Shown here: piece after piece, positions 40,207 to 49,213 of the stretch
Layout of the letters: every line of letters starts with the position of its first letter
Position numbering within the stretch: the first letter of the stretch is position 1
From: Paracoccaceae bacterium
GTDB lineage: Bacteria; Pseudomonadota; Alphaproteobacteria; Rhodobacterales; Rhodobacteraceae
Length of the DNA: 64,000 nt
Assembly (NCBI GenBank): GCA_016936395.1
Contig: JAFGXY010000047.1
Coordinates: 59,620-123,619, forward strand
Direction of reading: 5' to 3'
Notes under the pieces: model-generated
Seen by the model: only the letters and a program-made list of their open reading frames with translations
What the model was told of the DNA's origin: nothing
Database searches by the model: none
Translations under genes and position numbers: made by a program

Positions 40207-40864
40207 GCGTCAGGTTCTGGTTTACACGTTCTTCAACCGGCTGTGGCACTGGTCGCAGGTGGTCTCGATCTTCGCGCTGCTGTTCACAGGTGCGGCGATC
40301 ATGGGCCTGCATGACCTGATCCCTTACGGGCTTGCCGTAACGGTGCATTCGCTGGTGGCGATTGTGCTGTTGCTGCTGTGGGCCTTTGCGACGTTCTGGC
40401 TGTTCACCACCGGTGCGTGGAAGCAGTTCCTGCCCAGCCAGATCGGCCTGTTGCAGGTGGCAAAGTTCTACGCTTGGGGCGTGTTTCACGGCGAAACCCA
40501 CCCTTACCGCAAGATCCTGCGCCGCCGTCACAACCCGTTGCAGGCGCTTGCCTATCTTGCGCTTAAGATCATGCTGTTCCCGGCGATCTGGATCACCGGG
40601 CTGATGTATCTGGGCTTTACCTTCTGGGAGCATCTGGACCCAAGCGGCACCGCGATCTGGGCGGTGGCCAACCTGCATATCCTGTCGGCCTTTGCGATTG
40701 CCAGCTTTGTGGTGGCGCATGTCTACCTGCTGACCATCGGTCATGGCTTTCGCAAGCATGTGCAGCCGATGGTCACAGGCTTTGAATGTATCGATCTGAC
40801 GCCGGAACAGGAAGCCTATCTGCAAGAAGAAGAGCCGGGCCGCCTGCGCGAACGCTGCAAGTGA
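40199..40864 (+). CDS. Membrane cytochrome b partner of the octaheme cytochrome
   Basis: A 221-residue b-type cytochrome with four membrane helices, similar to thiosulfate-reductase/formate-dehydrogenase gamma cytochrome b proteins. Candidate haem histidines are in NRLWHWSQ, TVHSLVAI, NLHILSAF and VAHVYLLT. It overlaps the octaheme gene by 8 nt, so it most likely passes electrons from the quinol pool to that cytochrome. ATG at 40199 is preferred; upstream in-frame sequence is a shadow of the cytochrome gene. A strong terminator follows. Confidence 0.88.
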   Translation: MAERQVLVYTFFNRLWHWSQVVSIFALLFTGAAIMGLHDLIPYGLAVTVHSLVAIVLLLLWAFATFWLFTTGAWKQFLPSQIGLLQVAKFYAWGVFHGETHPYRKILRRRHNPLQALAYLALKIMLFPAIWITGLMYLGFTFWEHLDPSGTAIWAVANLHILSAFAIASFVVAHVYLLTIGHGFRKHVQPMVTGFECIDLTPEQEAYLQEEEPGRLRERCK

Positions 40865-40871
40865 CATCGGG

Positions 40872-40900
40872 CAGGCCCGGTCGTGCGACCGGGCCTGTTT
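40872..40900 (+). terminator. Terminator after the cytochrome pair
   Basis: A perfect 12-bp stem (CAGGCCCGGTCG / CGACCGGGCCTG) with a minimal loop is followed by TTT, 8 nt after the cytochrome b stop. Confidence 0.85.
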
Positions 40901-40964
40901 CGTGCCCTGCGCGCTGCCTTTGCCGTTGCAGGACCGCGCGTTGGCCGCTATAGACCTGTGGCAG

Positions 40965-41041
40965 GCACCCATAGCTCAGCTGGATAGAGCGTTGCCCTCC
41001 GAAGGCAAAGGTCGCACGTTCGAATCGTGCTGGGTGCACCA
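40965..41041 (+). tRNA. tRNA-Arg (anticodon CCG)
   Basis: A 77-nt cloverleaf: acceptor GCACCCA pairs with TGGGTGC, discriminator A, CCA encoded in the genome. The D-arm is TAGCTCAGCTGGATAGAGC, the anticodon stem is TTGCC/GGCAA with loop CTCCGAA (anticodon CCG, reading CGG), and the T-loop is TTCGAAT. All expected conserved bases are present. Confidence 0.97.
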
Positions 41042-41087
41042 GACCTTTTCCCTGTCATTTCGCTAGCGTGCCAGCCGCCTTGGCGCG

Positions 41088-41909
41088 TCACTTGGGCGGC
41101 TGACATTTCAGCGCCGCGACCCAGGCCCTCAGCGCGGCAAACCCGGTTCGGCCTGCGCTGCGCAAGGCTGGCAGGACCAGCCGGGTGGTGCGCGGGCCAA
41201 GGCGGGGGCGCAGGCGACCGTTGTCCAGCCACAGGCGCAGCATCAGCGTCACGGCCGCGCCAAGGGCGACCCCGGCCACCACATCCGACAGCCAGTGCAC
41301 CCCGATCAGCGCCCGGCTGAATGCCACCAGCAGGCCGAAGGTCAAAAAGCCAAGCGCATGGCGGGGCAGGATCAGCGCCATGGCCAGCATCATTGCGGTG
41401 GCCGTTGTGGCGTGGCCCGACGGAAAGCTGGCCCAACTGTGCACCGTGGTCAGTGGTGCGAAATCGAATATTCCGCTGGCTTGGGTATTGGTGGGGCGCG
41501 CGCGCCCGATGACGTTTTTGGCGATCACGGCAATCGTGCCGCTCAGGGCAATCGAGCCAAGGAAGAACGCCAGTTCCGCCCGGACCCGCAGCAAGGCCAG
41601 ACGTTGCCGCCCGACAGCCTGACGCAGCGCCAACACCAGAGGCCCCAGCAGGGCCAGACCGATGCCCAGCGGCCAGGCCGAATTGCCGGGTCGGGTGACT
41701 TGAAACAGCAGTTGTCGGGTGGTTGGGTCCATTGCATCGGCAAGGGTCTGTACCGGTCGGTCAAGGGCCATGGCCAGCACCAACAGCGCCACAGTGCCGG
41801 TCAGGGCCAGCGAAAACCGGCTTTGCCGCTGGATGGCCAAGCGCAGCTTGTGCAGACGCGTGGGGGCAGGGGCAAGCGGCATGATGAGAAAAAAGTGGTT
41901 GTGCTTCAT
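41088..41909 (-). CDS. PAP2-family membrane phosphatase
   Basis: A 273-residue polytopic phosphatase with the full three-part active-site signature: KNVIGRARP (KX6RP), SFPSGHA (PSGH) and SRALIGVHWLSD (SRX5HX3D). Such enzymes dephosphorylate lipid phosphates, including undecaprenyl-PP, PgpP or lipid A. It is the last gene of the minus-strand glycolipid operon, overlapping the preceding gene as ATGA. The context suggests recycling of the lipid carrier or removal of a lipid A phosphate. Confidence 0.87.
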   Translation of the reverse strand: MKHNHFFLIMPLAPAPTRLHKLRLAIQRQSRFSLALTGTVALLVLAMALDRPVQTLADAMDPTTRQLLFQVTRPGNSAWPLGIGLALLGPLVLALRQAVGRQRLALLRVRAELAFFLGSIALSGTIAVIAKNVIGRARPTNTQASGIFDFAPLTTVHSWASFPSGHATTATAMMLAMALILPRHALGFLTFGLLVAFSRALIGVHWLSDVVAGVALGAAVTLMLRLWLDNGRLRPRLGPRTTRLVLPALRSAGRTGFAALRAWVAALKCQPPK

Positions 41910-44395
41910 GGCTTTTCCTGTGGCATCAACAGATCAAGCGTCACCCAGCGGCCAGCACCGATGGCCATCCCTTCCACAAGGCCGACCGCGTCATAGCCTT
42001 GCGGCAACGGGCTGTCGGCACTTTGTGGTCGCACCACCACCAGACAGGGATCGGTCGCGGCGTCGGGTGGCAGGGCATCGGAGGGCAGCAGCAGCGTCTG
42101 GCCTTGGCCCAGCCAGACCAGCGACGGCTCGGTGTAACCCCAGCCGACCAGTCGCGGCGCAGTGCAGCCCCGGGCAACGGCAAGGCGCGTGGCTTCATCC
42201 ACGGCGGCGGTGCTGGGCCAAAGGGCGGGCACGCGCGCCAGTCCAGCGAACAGACCCATATGCAGCGCCGCCCCGGTCAGCACAGACCACAGCACCAGCG
42301 CCGCAAAGCGTTGCTGCCACAGCGCCACCGCGGCAGCAGCGGCTGCAAGGGTTGCGCCTGTCATTCCAAGGCCCAGCGGCAGCAGCGCGGATGCGCCGGC
42401 CCCGCTGCTGAACGCCCCCCACAGCGCCGCGCCACCCAGTGCCAGACCGGGCAGCAGCGCCAGCGTCGCCGCCGCCCGCAGCACCCGGCCCCCAGCGGCC
42501 AGACCGGCGGGGGCGTGCAGGGCAGCCAGCAGCGCCAGCGCCGGCAGCATCGGCAGGGTGTAGTGCAACAGCTTGGTCGGCACCGCCTCGAACACCAGCC
42601 ATGACGGGATCAGCCAGGCCAGCAAGAACACCGTCGCGGCGTCGCGCCGGGCATGCCACAGCCTTGGCAGGGCCAAGATCAGAACCGCCGTGGCGGGCCA
42701 AAGGGTCAAAACGGTGGCAAGCGCATGGGTGCCGGGGGGGGCACCCTTGCCCTCTTGCCCCGCGGCCATCTTGGGCAACAGATCGGCGCCCATCGAACCT
42801 GCCCAGAACGCGCCGCCGGTCTTGATGGTGATGGCGATGACCCAAGGCAGCACCAGCGCCAGTGCCAGCACAATCGGCCCGCGCCGGGCCAAGGGCTGCA
42901 TCCACAGCGCCTTGCGCTGCCACAGCGACAGCACCAGCACCGTGAATCCCGGCACCAACAGCGCCATCGGCCCCTTGATCAGCACGCCCACGCCAAGCGC
43001 GCCCCAGAATGCATAGGCCAGCCACGCTGCCGGAGGCCGTGTCGCCGTCCAAAGCCGGGCCAGAACCGCCTGCGTGGCAAGGATGCTGGCCAAGAGCGCC
43101 GCGTCGGTCTTGGCAATCCTTGCCTCGCCGCCGATCACCAGCGTGGCGGCAAACAGCACCGCCGCCACCAGCGCAGGCCCGGCCCCGACCAGCGGCAGGC
43201 CGATGGCCGCCACCAGCACCACCGCCAGAACCGCGCCGATCAGCGAGGGCAGGCGATAGACCCAAAGCGGCGCCTGATCGCCCTGACCGCTGATCGCCAC
43301 CGCCGCAGATTGCAGCCAGTAGATGCCCACCGGCTTTTTGTGGCGCGGTTGATCCTGAAACCGGATATCGACCAGATCGCCGCTTTGCATCATCTGACGG
43401 CTGGCCTGCACAAAGCGCGCCTCATCGCGATCGGTGACCGGAAGGCTGGCAAAGCCGGGCAGAAACACCACCAAGGCAAACAGCGCCACCGCCAGCATCA
43501 GAAGCCAAGGCCGTGCCCGGGCGATGGCACCCAACCGTTGCCCCAGATGCGCCACTGCGGTCACGGCTTGCGCCTCGCGCTTGTCCGATTGCGGCACCAC
43601 GACCACGCCCGACAGCACCTTGATCTGCCACCACAGCGCTTTGGACCGTTCAGGCAGGTGTGCCATAGCCTGCCGGGCGGCAAGCAGCAGGTCTTGCGGC
43701 GGGCAGGCAAGGCGGGCCGAACCGATGTTCAGCACGCGATACAATGCAAGGGCGACAAATCCCGCGAACAGGGTGGAAAATACTGCATCGCTTAGGAAAT
43801 GCCGGCCCAAGGCCATGCGCAGCAGGGAAACCAGCGTGACAAAAGCCATCGCCGCAGCAATCGCCCATGTCTTGCCGCGCGCCGACAGATGCGGCCACAG
43901 CCAGACGGTCAGGCACAAGCCCCAGGTCGCGGCCAGTGCCACCTCGCCCGAGGTGAACGAGCAGTTCGAGGCACATTCATCGCCCACCTGCCACGGCGGG
44001 GTGAAGGAACGGCTGCCGCCAAACTCGGTCACGGTTTCCGGCCGCGCCCGCCCTACGTGCGATTTCAGGATCACATTGACGATCACCCCCGGCACCAGCA
44101 CCAGCGCAAGGCCAAAAAACGCCGCCAGCCGTTGCCACTCGGCCGCCAGCCGTCCGCGCGCGGCCAGCACCAGCGAGGTGGCGATGGTCAGGAAGGTGCC
44201 AAGCTCCATGATCGTGCGCAGGGTTGCGTTCAGCGTGGGCAGCACACCCGCCTTGGCGATGAAATGCCCGCTGTCATCGGTCAGCGCGCGGGATAAGGCA
44301 AGGTCTATTCCCGGCCATGTGGCAAACAGGGTTTGCGCCAGCACGGTCACCGCCAGAAGCGCGATGGTCAGTCGGGTGAACAACGGGTCCGTCAC
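41906..44395 (-). CDS. Fusion of a PAP2-type phosphatase and a GT83 (ArnT-like) glycosyltransferase
   Basis: An 829-residue membrane protein with two modules. Residues 1-215 form a PAP2-like unit with KSHVGRARPE and RMALGRHFLSD, but the central PSGH motif reads SFTSGEVA, replacing the catalytic-acid His by Glu. From about 290 to the end is a polytopic GT83/ArnT-like transferase with VTDRDEARFVQASRQM (the catalytic-type DEAR motif), KKPVGIYWLQSA and multiple helices. ArnT transfers sugars from undecaprenyl phosphate to lipid A. Both junctions with neighbours are ATGA overlaps. Confidence 0.85.
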   Translation of the reverse strand: MTDPLFTRLTIALLAVTVLAQTLFATWPGIDLALSRALTDDSGHFIAKAGVLPTLNATLRTIMELGTFLTIATSLVLAARGRLAAEWQRLAAFFGLALVLVPGVIVNVILKSHVGRARPETVTEFGGSRSFTPPWQVGDECASNCSFTSGEVALAATWGLCLTVWLWPHLSARGKTWAIAAAMAFVTLVSLLRMALGRHFLSDAVFSTLFAGFVALALYRVLNIGSARLACPPQDLLLAARQAMAHLPERSKALWWQIKVLSGVVVVPQSDKREAQAVTAVAHLGQRLGAIARARPWLLMLAVALFALVVFLPGFASLPVTDRDEARFVQASRQMMQSGDLVDIRFQDQPRHKKPVGIYWLQSAAVAISGQGDQAPLWVYRLPSLIGAVLAVVLVAAIGLPLVGAGPALVAAVLFAATLVIGGEARIAKTDAALLASILATQAVLARLWTATRPPAAWLAYAFWGALGVGVLIKGPMALLVPGFTVLVLSLWQRKALWMQPLARRGPIVLALALVLPWVIAITIKTGGAFWAGSMGADLLPKMAAGQEGKGAPPGTHALATVLTLWPATAVLILALPRLWHARRDAATVFLLAWLIPSWLVFEAVPTKLLHYTLPMLPALALLAALHAPAGLAAGGRVLRAAATLALLPGLALGGAALWGAFSSGAGASALLPLGLGMTGATLAAAAAAVALWQQRFAALVLWSVLTGAALHMGLFAGLARVPALWPSTAAVDEATRLAVARGCTAPRLVGWGYTEPSLVWLGQGQTLLLPSDALPPDAATDPCLVVVRPQSADSPLPQGYDAVGLVEGMAIGAGRWVTLDLLMPQEKP

Positions 44396-45873
44396 GGCGC
44401 GCCTTTGGCAAGCAGACAGGTTGGGTCAGGTAGCGCAATCAGGTCAAGGCTTTGGCCCTGATACTGGCCCGGGCCGGGCCGCAGTTGCGCGGCGGGCAGG
44501 GCTGTGGGGCAGGGCAGCGGGGCCCCCATGCGTTGCAGCACAAGAACCGGGGCGGGGTCCAGACCGGGCTGAAACGGCTGCTTCAATTCCCAATGGTTGG
44601 CGGGGCGCGCGGGCGGTGGGATGGCCCGCACCTGCCACGGCTGACCCGTTGCGAACCACTCCAGATCGGCCAACAGGTCGCGGTCACGCGACACAATCGT
44701 GGCCGCCCCAAGCTGTGCGGCCTGTGCGGTCACCCAAGCGCCGACTACGTCATGGCCCATGTAGCGCGCCAGCAGCAAACGGCCGTCCGGCCTTTGCCAT
44801 CCGGTCCCGATGACCTTGGCAACAGGGATCGCCAGCGTCACCGCCAAGGCAAGACCCAGCGACACCAGCGTCAACGCCCGGTGCTGCACCAGAACCCCGG
44901 CCGCAAGGATCACCCCCGGCACGATGAAGAGCACCGCCCAATTGGCCAGTGCCTTGCCGCCAAGTGCCTGCAAGGTGACAATCGCCAGCGGGGCGGCGGC
45001 CAGTGCTGCCAGACCGGCGGCATCACTGCCACGGGACGCGCGCGCCATCGCCCACAGACAGGCGGCAAACAGGATGGGGCCGATGACGACAAACTGCTCG
45101 GCCAGAAAGCGCAGCGCGGGCAGGGCCGAAAAAGCCCCGTCTGCCCCCGCGGGCTGCGCGGTATCGGCCAGATGCAGGAAGGTGACAAAGCCTTGCTGCG
45201 CCAGCCACAGCAGATGCGGAACCAGCATCAGAACCGCAACCACGACCGCCACCGCCAGATCGCGCGCCCGGACCCGCCAACCCGGTGCCAGCCATGCCGC
45301 AAGCGCCATGCCAAAGCTGGCATAGACCATCGCGTATTTCGACAAGAAGCCCAGACCCAGCGCCAGCCCCAGACCCAGCGCCCAGCCAAGCCCCGGTTCA
45401 CCGCTGACCCTGCGCTGCGCCAGATGGTGTTGCGCCAGAAAGGCCAGTGCCGCCGCAAGCAACAGTGGTGTGTCGGTGGTGATCAGCGCCGATCCCAAGG
45501 CCACGGCGGGCGTGGTCAGGTAAAACACCGCCGCAAGCGCCGCAGCAGCCAGTGGCAGCAGCCGCAAGGCCAGCGCAAGCACCACCAAAGCCGTGGCCCC
45601 GTGCAGCAGGGGTGCTGCCAGCCGGACAGCCCAGATGCTGGTGCCGAACGCCTCGGTAAAGCCACGGATCAACCAGCCGATCAGCGGCGGTTTGGAATAG
45701 GCCCCAAAGGCAAGGTCCTGACCCCAGGCCCAGTATTGCGCCTCATCGGTGGAAAGCTGGGTGGCATCCAGCAAAGCCAGCGCCACGCGCCCCAAGGTCA
45801 GGACGGCAATCGCCAGCACCGCGACGAGGGGAAGCGAAATCGCTGCGGCCAGCGGTTCAGCCTTCGTGCGCAT
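44392..45873 (-). CDS. GT83-family (ArnT-like) membrane glycosyltransferase
   Basis: A 493-residue polytopic enzyme using a polyprenyl-phosphate sugar donor. After the first helix, LSTDEAQYWAWGQDL provides the catalytic acidic pair and AYSKPPLIGWLI the conserved periplasmic KPP segment; about ten further helices and a soluble C-terminal part follow. Its start overlaps the LAB_N gene by 17 nt and its stop overlaps the fusion gene. With two GT83 modules in one operon, two sugars or two acceptor sites may be decorated. Confidence 0.87.
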   Translation of the reverse strand: MRTKAEPLAAAISLPLVAVLAIAVLTLGRVALALLDATQLSTDEAQYWAWGQDLAFGAYSKPPLIGWLIRGFTEAFGTSIWAVRLAAPLLHGATALVVLALALRLLPLAAAALAAVFYLTTPAVALGSALITTDTPLLLAAALAFLAQHHLAQRRVSGEPGLGWALGLGLALGLGFLSKYAMVYASFGMALAAWLAPGWRVRARDLAVAVVVAVLMLVPHLLWLAQQGFVTFLHLADTAQPAGADGAFSALPALRFLAEQFVVIGPILFAACLWAMARASRGSDAAGLAALAAAPLAIVTLQALGGKALANWAVLFIVPGVILAAGVLVQHRALTLVSLGLALAVTLAIPVAKVIGTGWQRPDGRLLLARYMGHDVVGAWVTAQAAQLGAATIVSRDRDLLADLEWFATGQPWQVRAIPPPARPANHWELKQPFQPGLDPAPVLVLQRMGAPLPCPTALPAAQLRPGPGQYQGQSLDLIALPDPTCLLAKGAP

Positions 45874-46174
45874 GGCGCAGCTTTTCGGTATGGATCAGCC
45901 ACAGGTTGCGCATGTAGATCACCAGCCCGGTGGCTTGGCCCAAGATGAACACCGGATCCTTGCGCCACAGGGCATAGGTCAGCAAGACCACGCCACCGGC
46001 CAGAGAGAAATACCAAAAAGCCACCGGAATCACAGACTTGCGCTGCTTTTCTGAGACAAACCATTGCACGATGAAGCGCATGGTGAACATCAACTGCCCG
46101 GTCAGACCAACCATGACCCAGGCAAATTCACCCCAGTTTTCGACGTGCAGGGCAGACCAGAGAATTTCACGCAT
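45857..46174 (-). CDS. LAB_N-domain membrane protein
   Basis: A 105-residue protein with three hydrophobic helices and the complete LAB_N signature (named from the N-terminus of lipid-A-disaccharide synthase): FTMRFIVQWFVSEKQRKSVIP, FWYFSLAGGVVLL, DPVFILGQATGLVIYMRNLWLI. Stand-alone LAB_N proteins often sit beside GT2 and GT83 genes; a flippase-like role for the lipid-linked sugar is an inference. ATG 46174 is chosen, overlapping the GT2 gene by 8 nt. Confidence 0.85.
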   Translation of the reverse strand: MREILWSALHVENWGEFAWVMVGLTGQLMFTMRFIVQWFVSEKQRKSVIPVAFWYFSLAGGVVLLTYALWRKDPVFILGQATGLVIYMRNLWLIHTEKLRHAHEG

Positions 46175-47009
46175 CGACAGGTTCCTTGGTGACGGGGGCG
46201 GGGGCATGAATTTCGGTCGGCAGAATGGTTTTTCGCCGCCGGATCAGCCAGGCCACCCCCACCAGATCCACCGCGCCCACCATGGCACGGCCCAGATTGC
46301 CGTATTTCGACCAGCCATGCAGCCGCGCGGCATGGGTCACATCCACATGCGCAACGGCCCAGCCATCGCGCGCAAACAGCGCGGGCAGATAGCGGTGCTG
46401 GTGGTTGAAGAACGGCAAGGCCAGAAAGGCATCGCGGCGAAACGCTTTCAGTCCACAGCCGGTATCGCGCGTGCCGTCGCTCAGCACCGCCGAGCGCAGC
46501 GCATTGGCAAAACGCGAGGCCATCCGCTTGGACCACGTATCGCGCCGCCCGACACGTTGGCCGGCCACCAGACCCAGACGCGGGTCGGCGGCGGGGTTCA
46601 GCAAGGGGGCCAACAATAGCGGCAGGTTTTCCGGCGGGTTTTGCCCGTCACCATCCAGCGTGGCAATGATCGGGGCCCGCGCTGCAAGAACCCCGGAATG
46701 CACCGCCGCAGACTGGCCGCCCGACTGCGCATGCCCGATCAGGCGCACCTCGGGCGCCTCGGCCATCAGGCCCAGGATCACGGTCCGCGTGTCATCGCCG
46801 GACCCGTCATCGACCAGAACAATCTCATAGCGGGCAATGGGCGCAAGGGCTGTGCGCATTTTTTGCACCAAGGGTGCGATATTTTGTGCCTCATCTTTCA
46901 GGGGCACCACGATGCTGACATCCGGTGCCGGTGTTGCAGAGGTGGATGCGGGCAGCGTGACCATTGGCACAATCGCATCAAGGGTGGCCGTCGTGCGGTG
47001 CAAGGTCAT
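46167..47009 (-). CDS. GT2 family glycosyltransferase (polyprenyl-phosphate sugar synthase type)
   Basis: A 280-residue cytosolic-face transferase resembling dolichol-phosphate mannose synthase/ArnC catalytic domains. It shows VSIVVPLKDEAQNI, EIVLVDDGSGDDT, TLDGDGQNPPE (metal-binding DGD), and RDTGCGLKAFRRDAF. Unlike ArnC it has only weak hydrophobicity near the C-terminus (RAMVGAVDLVGVAWLI). It is likely to make undecaprenyl-phosphate-sugar for the two GT83 enzymes. AAGGAG lies 8 nt before the ATG, and it is the first gene of the operon. Confidence 0.88.
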   Translation of the reverse strand: MTLHRTTATLDAIVPMVTLPASTSATPAPDVSIVVPLKDEAQNIAPLVQKMRTALAPIARYEIVLVDDGSGDDTRTVILGLMAEAPEVRLIGHAQSGGQSAAVHSGVLAARAPIIATLDGDGQNPPENLPLLLAPLLNPAADPRLGLVAGQRVGRRDTWSKRMASRFANALRSAVLSDGTRDTGCGLKAFRRDAFLALPFFNHQHRYLPALFARDGWAVAHVDVTHAARLHGWSKYGNLGRAMVGAVDLVGVAWLIRRRKTILPTEIHAPAPVTKEPVDA

Positions 47010-47062
47010 TCATCTGTCTCCTTCAGGGCGTTTGACACGGACCTGTAACGGATTCACGAAAC

Positions 47063-47090
47063 CCTATAAGCTGCTATCGGATTTTTGCAA
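47063..47090 (-). promoter_or_regulatory. Promoter of the glycolipid operon
   Basis: On the minus strand TTGCAA (47090-47085) and TATAGG (47068-47063) are spaced by 16 nt, about 54 nt before the GT2 start codon. Confidence 0.55.
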
Positions 47091-47231
47091 GGCGTAGCGA
47101 CAGGGGCAGCCTGCCAGACGGCAACCGAGCGCCACCCGTGGCAGCGTAGCCGGGCTTCTGGCCGTCCTTTACGCCTATAATCAGTATTATGTCATACCAA
47201 CGGCATTCCTGCGATGCGATATATTCAATAC

Positions 47232-47245
47232 TTGTGATGTATCAA
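47232..47245 (+). promoter_or_regulatory. Candidate Crp/Fnr-type site before the SulP gene
   Basis: TTGTGATGTATCAA has a TTG-N8-CAA core with a perfect right half ATCAA of the FnrL-type motif. It ends about 37-40 nt before the preferred SulP start codons. If a longer start were used the site would fall inside the coding sequence, so the assignment is tentative. Confidence 0.35.
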
Positions 47246-47284
47246 AGGCTCGGCTATGCAAAAGGCCCGCAGGCGGAGCGCATG

Positions 47285-49036
47285 ATGAGACGGTATTTCC
47301 CTATCCTTGACTGGGCGTCGACCTATGACAAGCCCACGCTGATGAGCGACTTGCTGGCGGCGATGATCGTCACCATCATGTTGATCCCGCAATCGCTGGC
47401 CTATGCGCTGTTGGCAGGACTTCCGGCCGAGGTCGGACTTTACGCCTCGATCGCACCGCTGATCCTTTATGCGGTGTTCGGCACCTCGCGCACGCTGGCG
47501 GTGGGTCCGGTGGCGGTTGCCAGTCTGATGACGGCGGCCGCTGTGGGTGAGCTGGCCACGCAAGGCACGCCGGAATACCTCAGTGCGGCGATTGCGCTTG
47601 CCGTCTGTTCGGGCCTGATGCTGCTGATCATGGGGTTGTTGCGACTGGGGTTTGTTGCCAACTTCCTTAGCCATCCGGTGATTTCAGGCTTTATCAGCGC
47701 CTCGGCGGTGCTGATTGCCGTGGGTCAGTTGCCCAGCATTCTGGGTATCCGCGCCCCCGGTCAGACCCTGCCCGAGATTTTGCATGGCATCTTTGGCAAC
47801 CTTCACAGCACGAATGGCTGCACCTTGCTGATCGGCGTCGCGGCAACCGGTTTTCTGTTCTGGTCGCGCTCTCGGCTGAAAGGCGCCTTGTTGCGCTATG
47901 GTATCGCCCCGGTGACGGCGGGTGTGCTGGTGCGGGCGGCGCCGGTGGCGGCGGTCGCGCTGACCACGCTGGTGGCCTACGGCTTTGGCTTGCAGGCACA
48001 AGGCGTGGCCGTTGTTGGTGACATCCCGTCGGGTCTGCCGGTGCCGTCCCTGCCCTCGCTTGACCCGGCACTTTGGCAGGCGATCTTGCTGCCGGCGGCG
48101 CTTATTTCCCTGGTGGGCTATGTCGAAACCGTGTCGGTGGCGCAAACGCTGGCCGCCAAACGTCGGCAGCGGATTGACCCCGATCAGGAATTGGTGGCGC
48201 TGGGGGTTTCAAACATTGGTGCCGGTCTGTCGGGCGGCTTTCCGGTCACCGGCGGGTTTTCCCGGTCGGTGGTGAACTTTGACGCCGGGGCCGAAACCCC
48301 GGCCGCAGGGGCCTATACGGCGGTCGGCATGGCGCTGGCCACGCTGTTTCTGGCGCCTTTGCTGTATCATCTGCCCAAGGCCACGCTGGCCGCAACCATC
48401 ATCGTGGCGGTTCTGGGCCTGGTCGATCTGCACGCCCTGCGCCGGACATGGGTGGCAAACCGGGCCGATTTCGCCGCGATGGCGGCAACCATTGCGCTGA
48501 CTCTGTTGGCGGGGGTTGAAATTGGCATTGCCGCTGGCGTGGGCTTGTCAATTCTGCTGCATCTTTACCGCACCTCGCGCCCGCATGTGGCGGTGATCGG
48601 TCAGGTGCCCGGAACCGAGCATTATCGCAACATAAAGCGTCACCGCGTTGTCACCACACCGGATGTTCTGGCGTTGCGGGTGGATGAGGCGCTGTATTTC
48701 CCCAATGCGCGGTTTCTGGAAGACACGGTTCTGGGCGGAGTGGCCGAAGACAAGCGCATTCGCCATGTCGTGCTGAATTGCGTTGCGGTGAATGATGTCG
48801 ACAGCAGCGCGATTGAAAGCCTTGAGGCGATCAACACGCGGCTGAAGGATTCCGGCGTCAAACTGCATCTGGCCGATGTGAAGGGTCCGGTGATGGACCG
48901 TCTGCGCCGCACCCATTTCATCGACGATCTGACCGGCGCGGTGCATATGACCATGTATGATGCCATGCTGGCCCTTGCGCCCGAAGCCACCAAAGCCACC
49001 AGTGCCCTGCCCCGCATCGAAACGCTGAGAGCGTAG
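47285..49036 (+). CDS. SulP-family anion transporter with STAS domain
   Basis: A 583-residue inner-membrane transporter. About 10-14 helices include the SulP signatures LLAAMIVTIMLIPQSLAYA and GLYASIAPLILYAVFGTSRTLAVGP; a cytosolic STAS domain occupies the last 130 residues (VLNCVAVNDVDSSAIESLE). Substrates of the family include sulfate and bicarbonate; sequence alone does not decide. GGAG at 47275 fits ATG 47285 better than the adjacent ATG 47282; in-frame starts at 47237 and 47189 are less likely. Confidence 0.9.
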   Translation: MRRYFPILDWASTYDKPTLMSDLLAAMIVTIMLIPQSLAYALLAGLPAEVGLYASIAPLILYAVFGTSRTLAVGPVAVASLMTAAAVGELATQGTPEYLSAAIALAVCSGLMLLIMGLLRLGFVANFLSHPVISGFISASAVLIAVGQLPSILGIRAPGQTLPEILHGIFGNLHSTNGCTLLIGVAATGFLFWSRSRLKGALLRYGIAPVTAGVLVRAAPVAAVALTTLVAYGFGLQAQGVAVVGDIPSGLPVPSLPSLDPALWQAILLPAALISLVGYVETVSVAQTLAAKRRQRIDPDQELVALGVSNIGAGLSGGFPVTGGFSRSVVNFDAGAETPAAGAYTAVGMALATLFLAPLLYHLPKATLAATIIVAVLGLVDLHALRRTWVANRADFAAMAATIALTLLAGVEIGIAAGVGLSILLHLYRTSRPHVAVIGQVPGTEHYRNIKRHRVVTTPDVLALRVDEALYFPNARFLEDTVLGGVAEDKRIRHVVLNCVAVNDVDSSAIESLEAINTRLKDSGVKLHLADVKGPVMDRLRRTHFIDDLTGAVHMTMYDAMLALAPEATKATSALPRIETLRA

Positions 49037-49213
49037 AGTGATCCGGCAAGCCCGCCAGGACACCATGAAAGCCATGGCCAACCCAGGCCTGAGTCGGGGA
49101 TCGTCCGCGCGAGCGCGGCCGTGGGTTGCAGATTGAGGCATGACAGCAACCGGAACCACTTAAATTCTGTCGTCATGAGGTAGCTTTTGACCGGGCGATC
49201 AGATTCCGGTTAC

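Noticed and set aside
41719..42411. Plus-strand frames opposite the PAP2 and fusion genes
   Set aside because: Antisense to well-supported overlapping genes, with low-complexity Arg/Ala/Pro translation.
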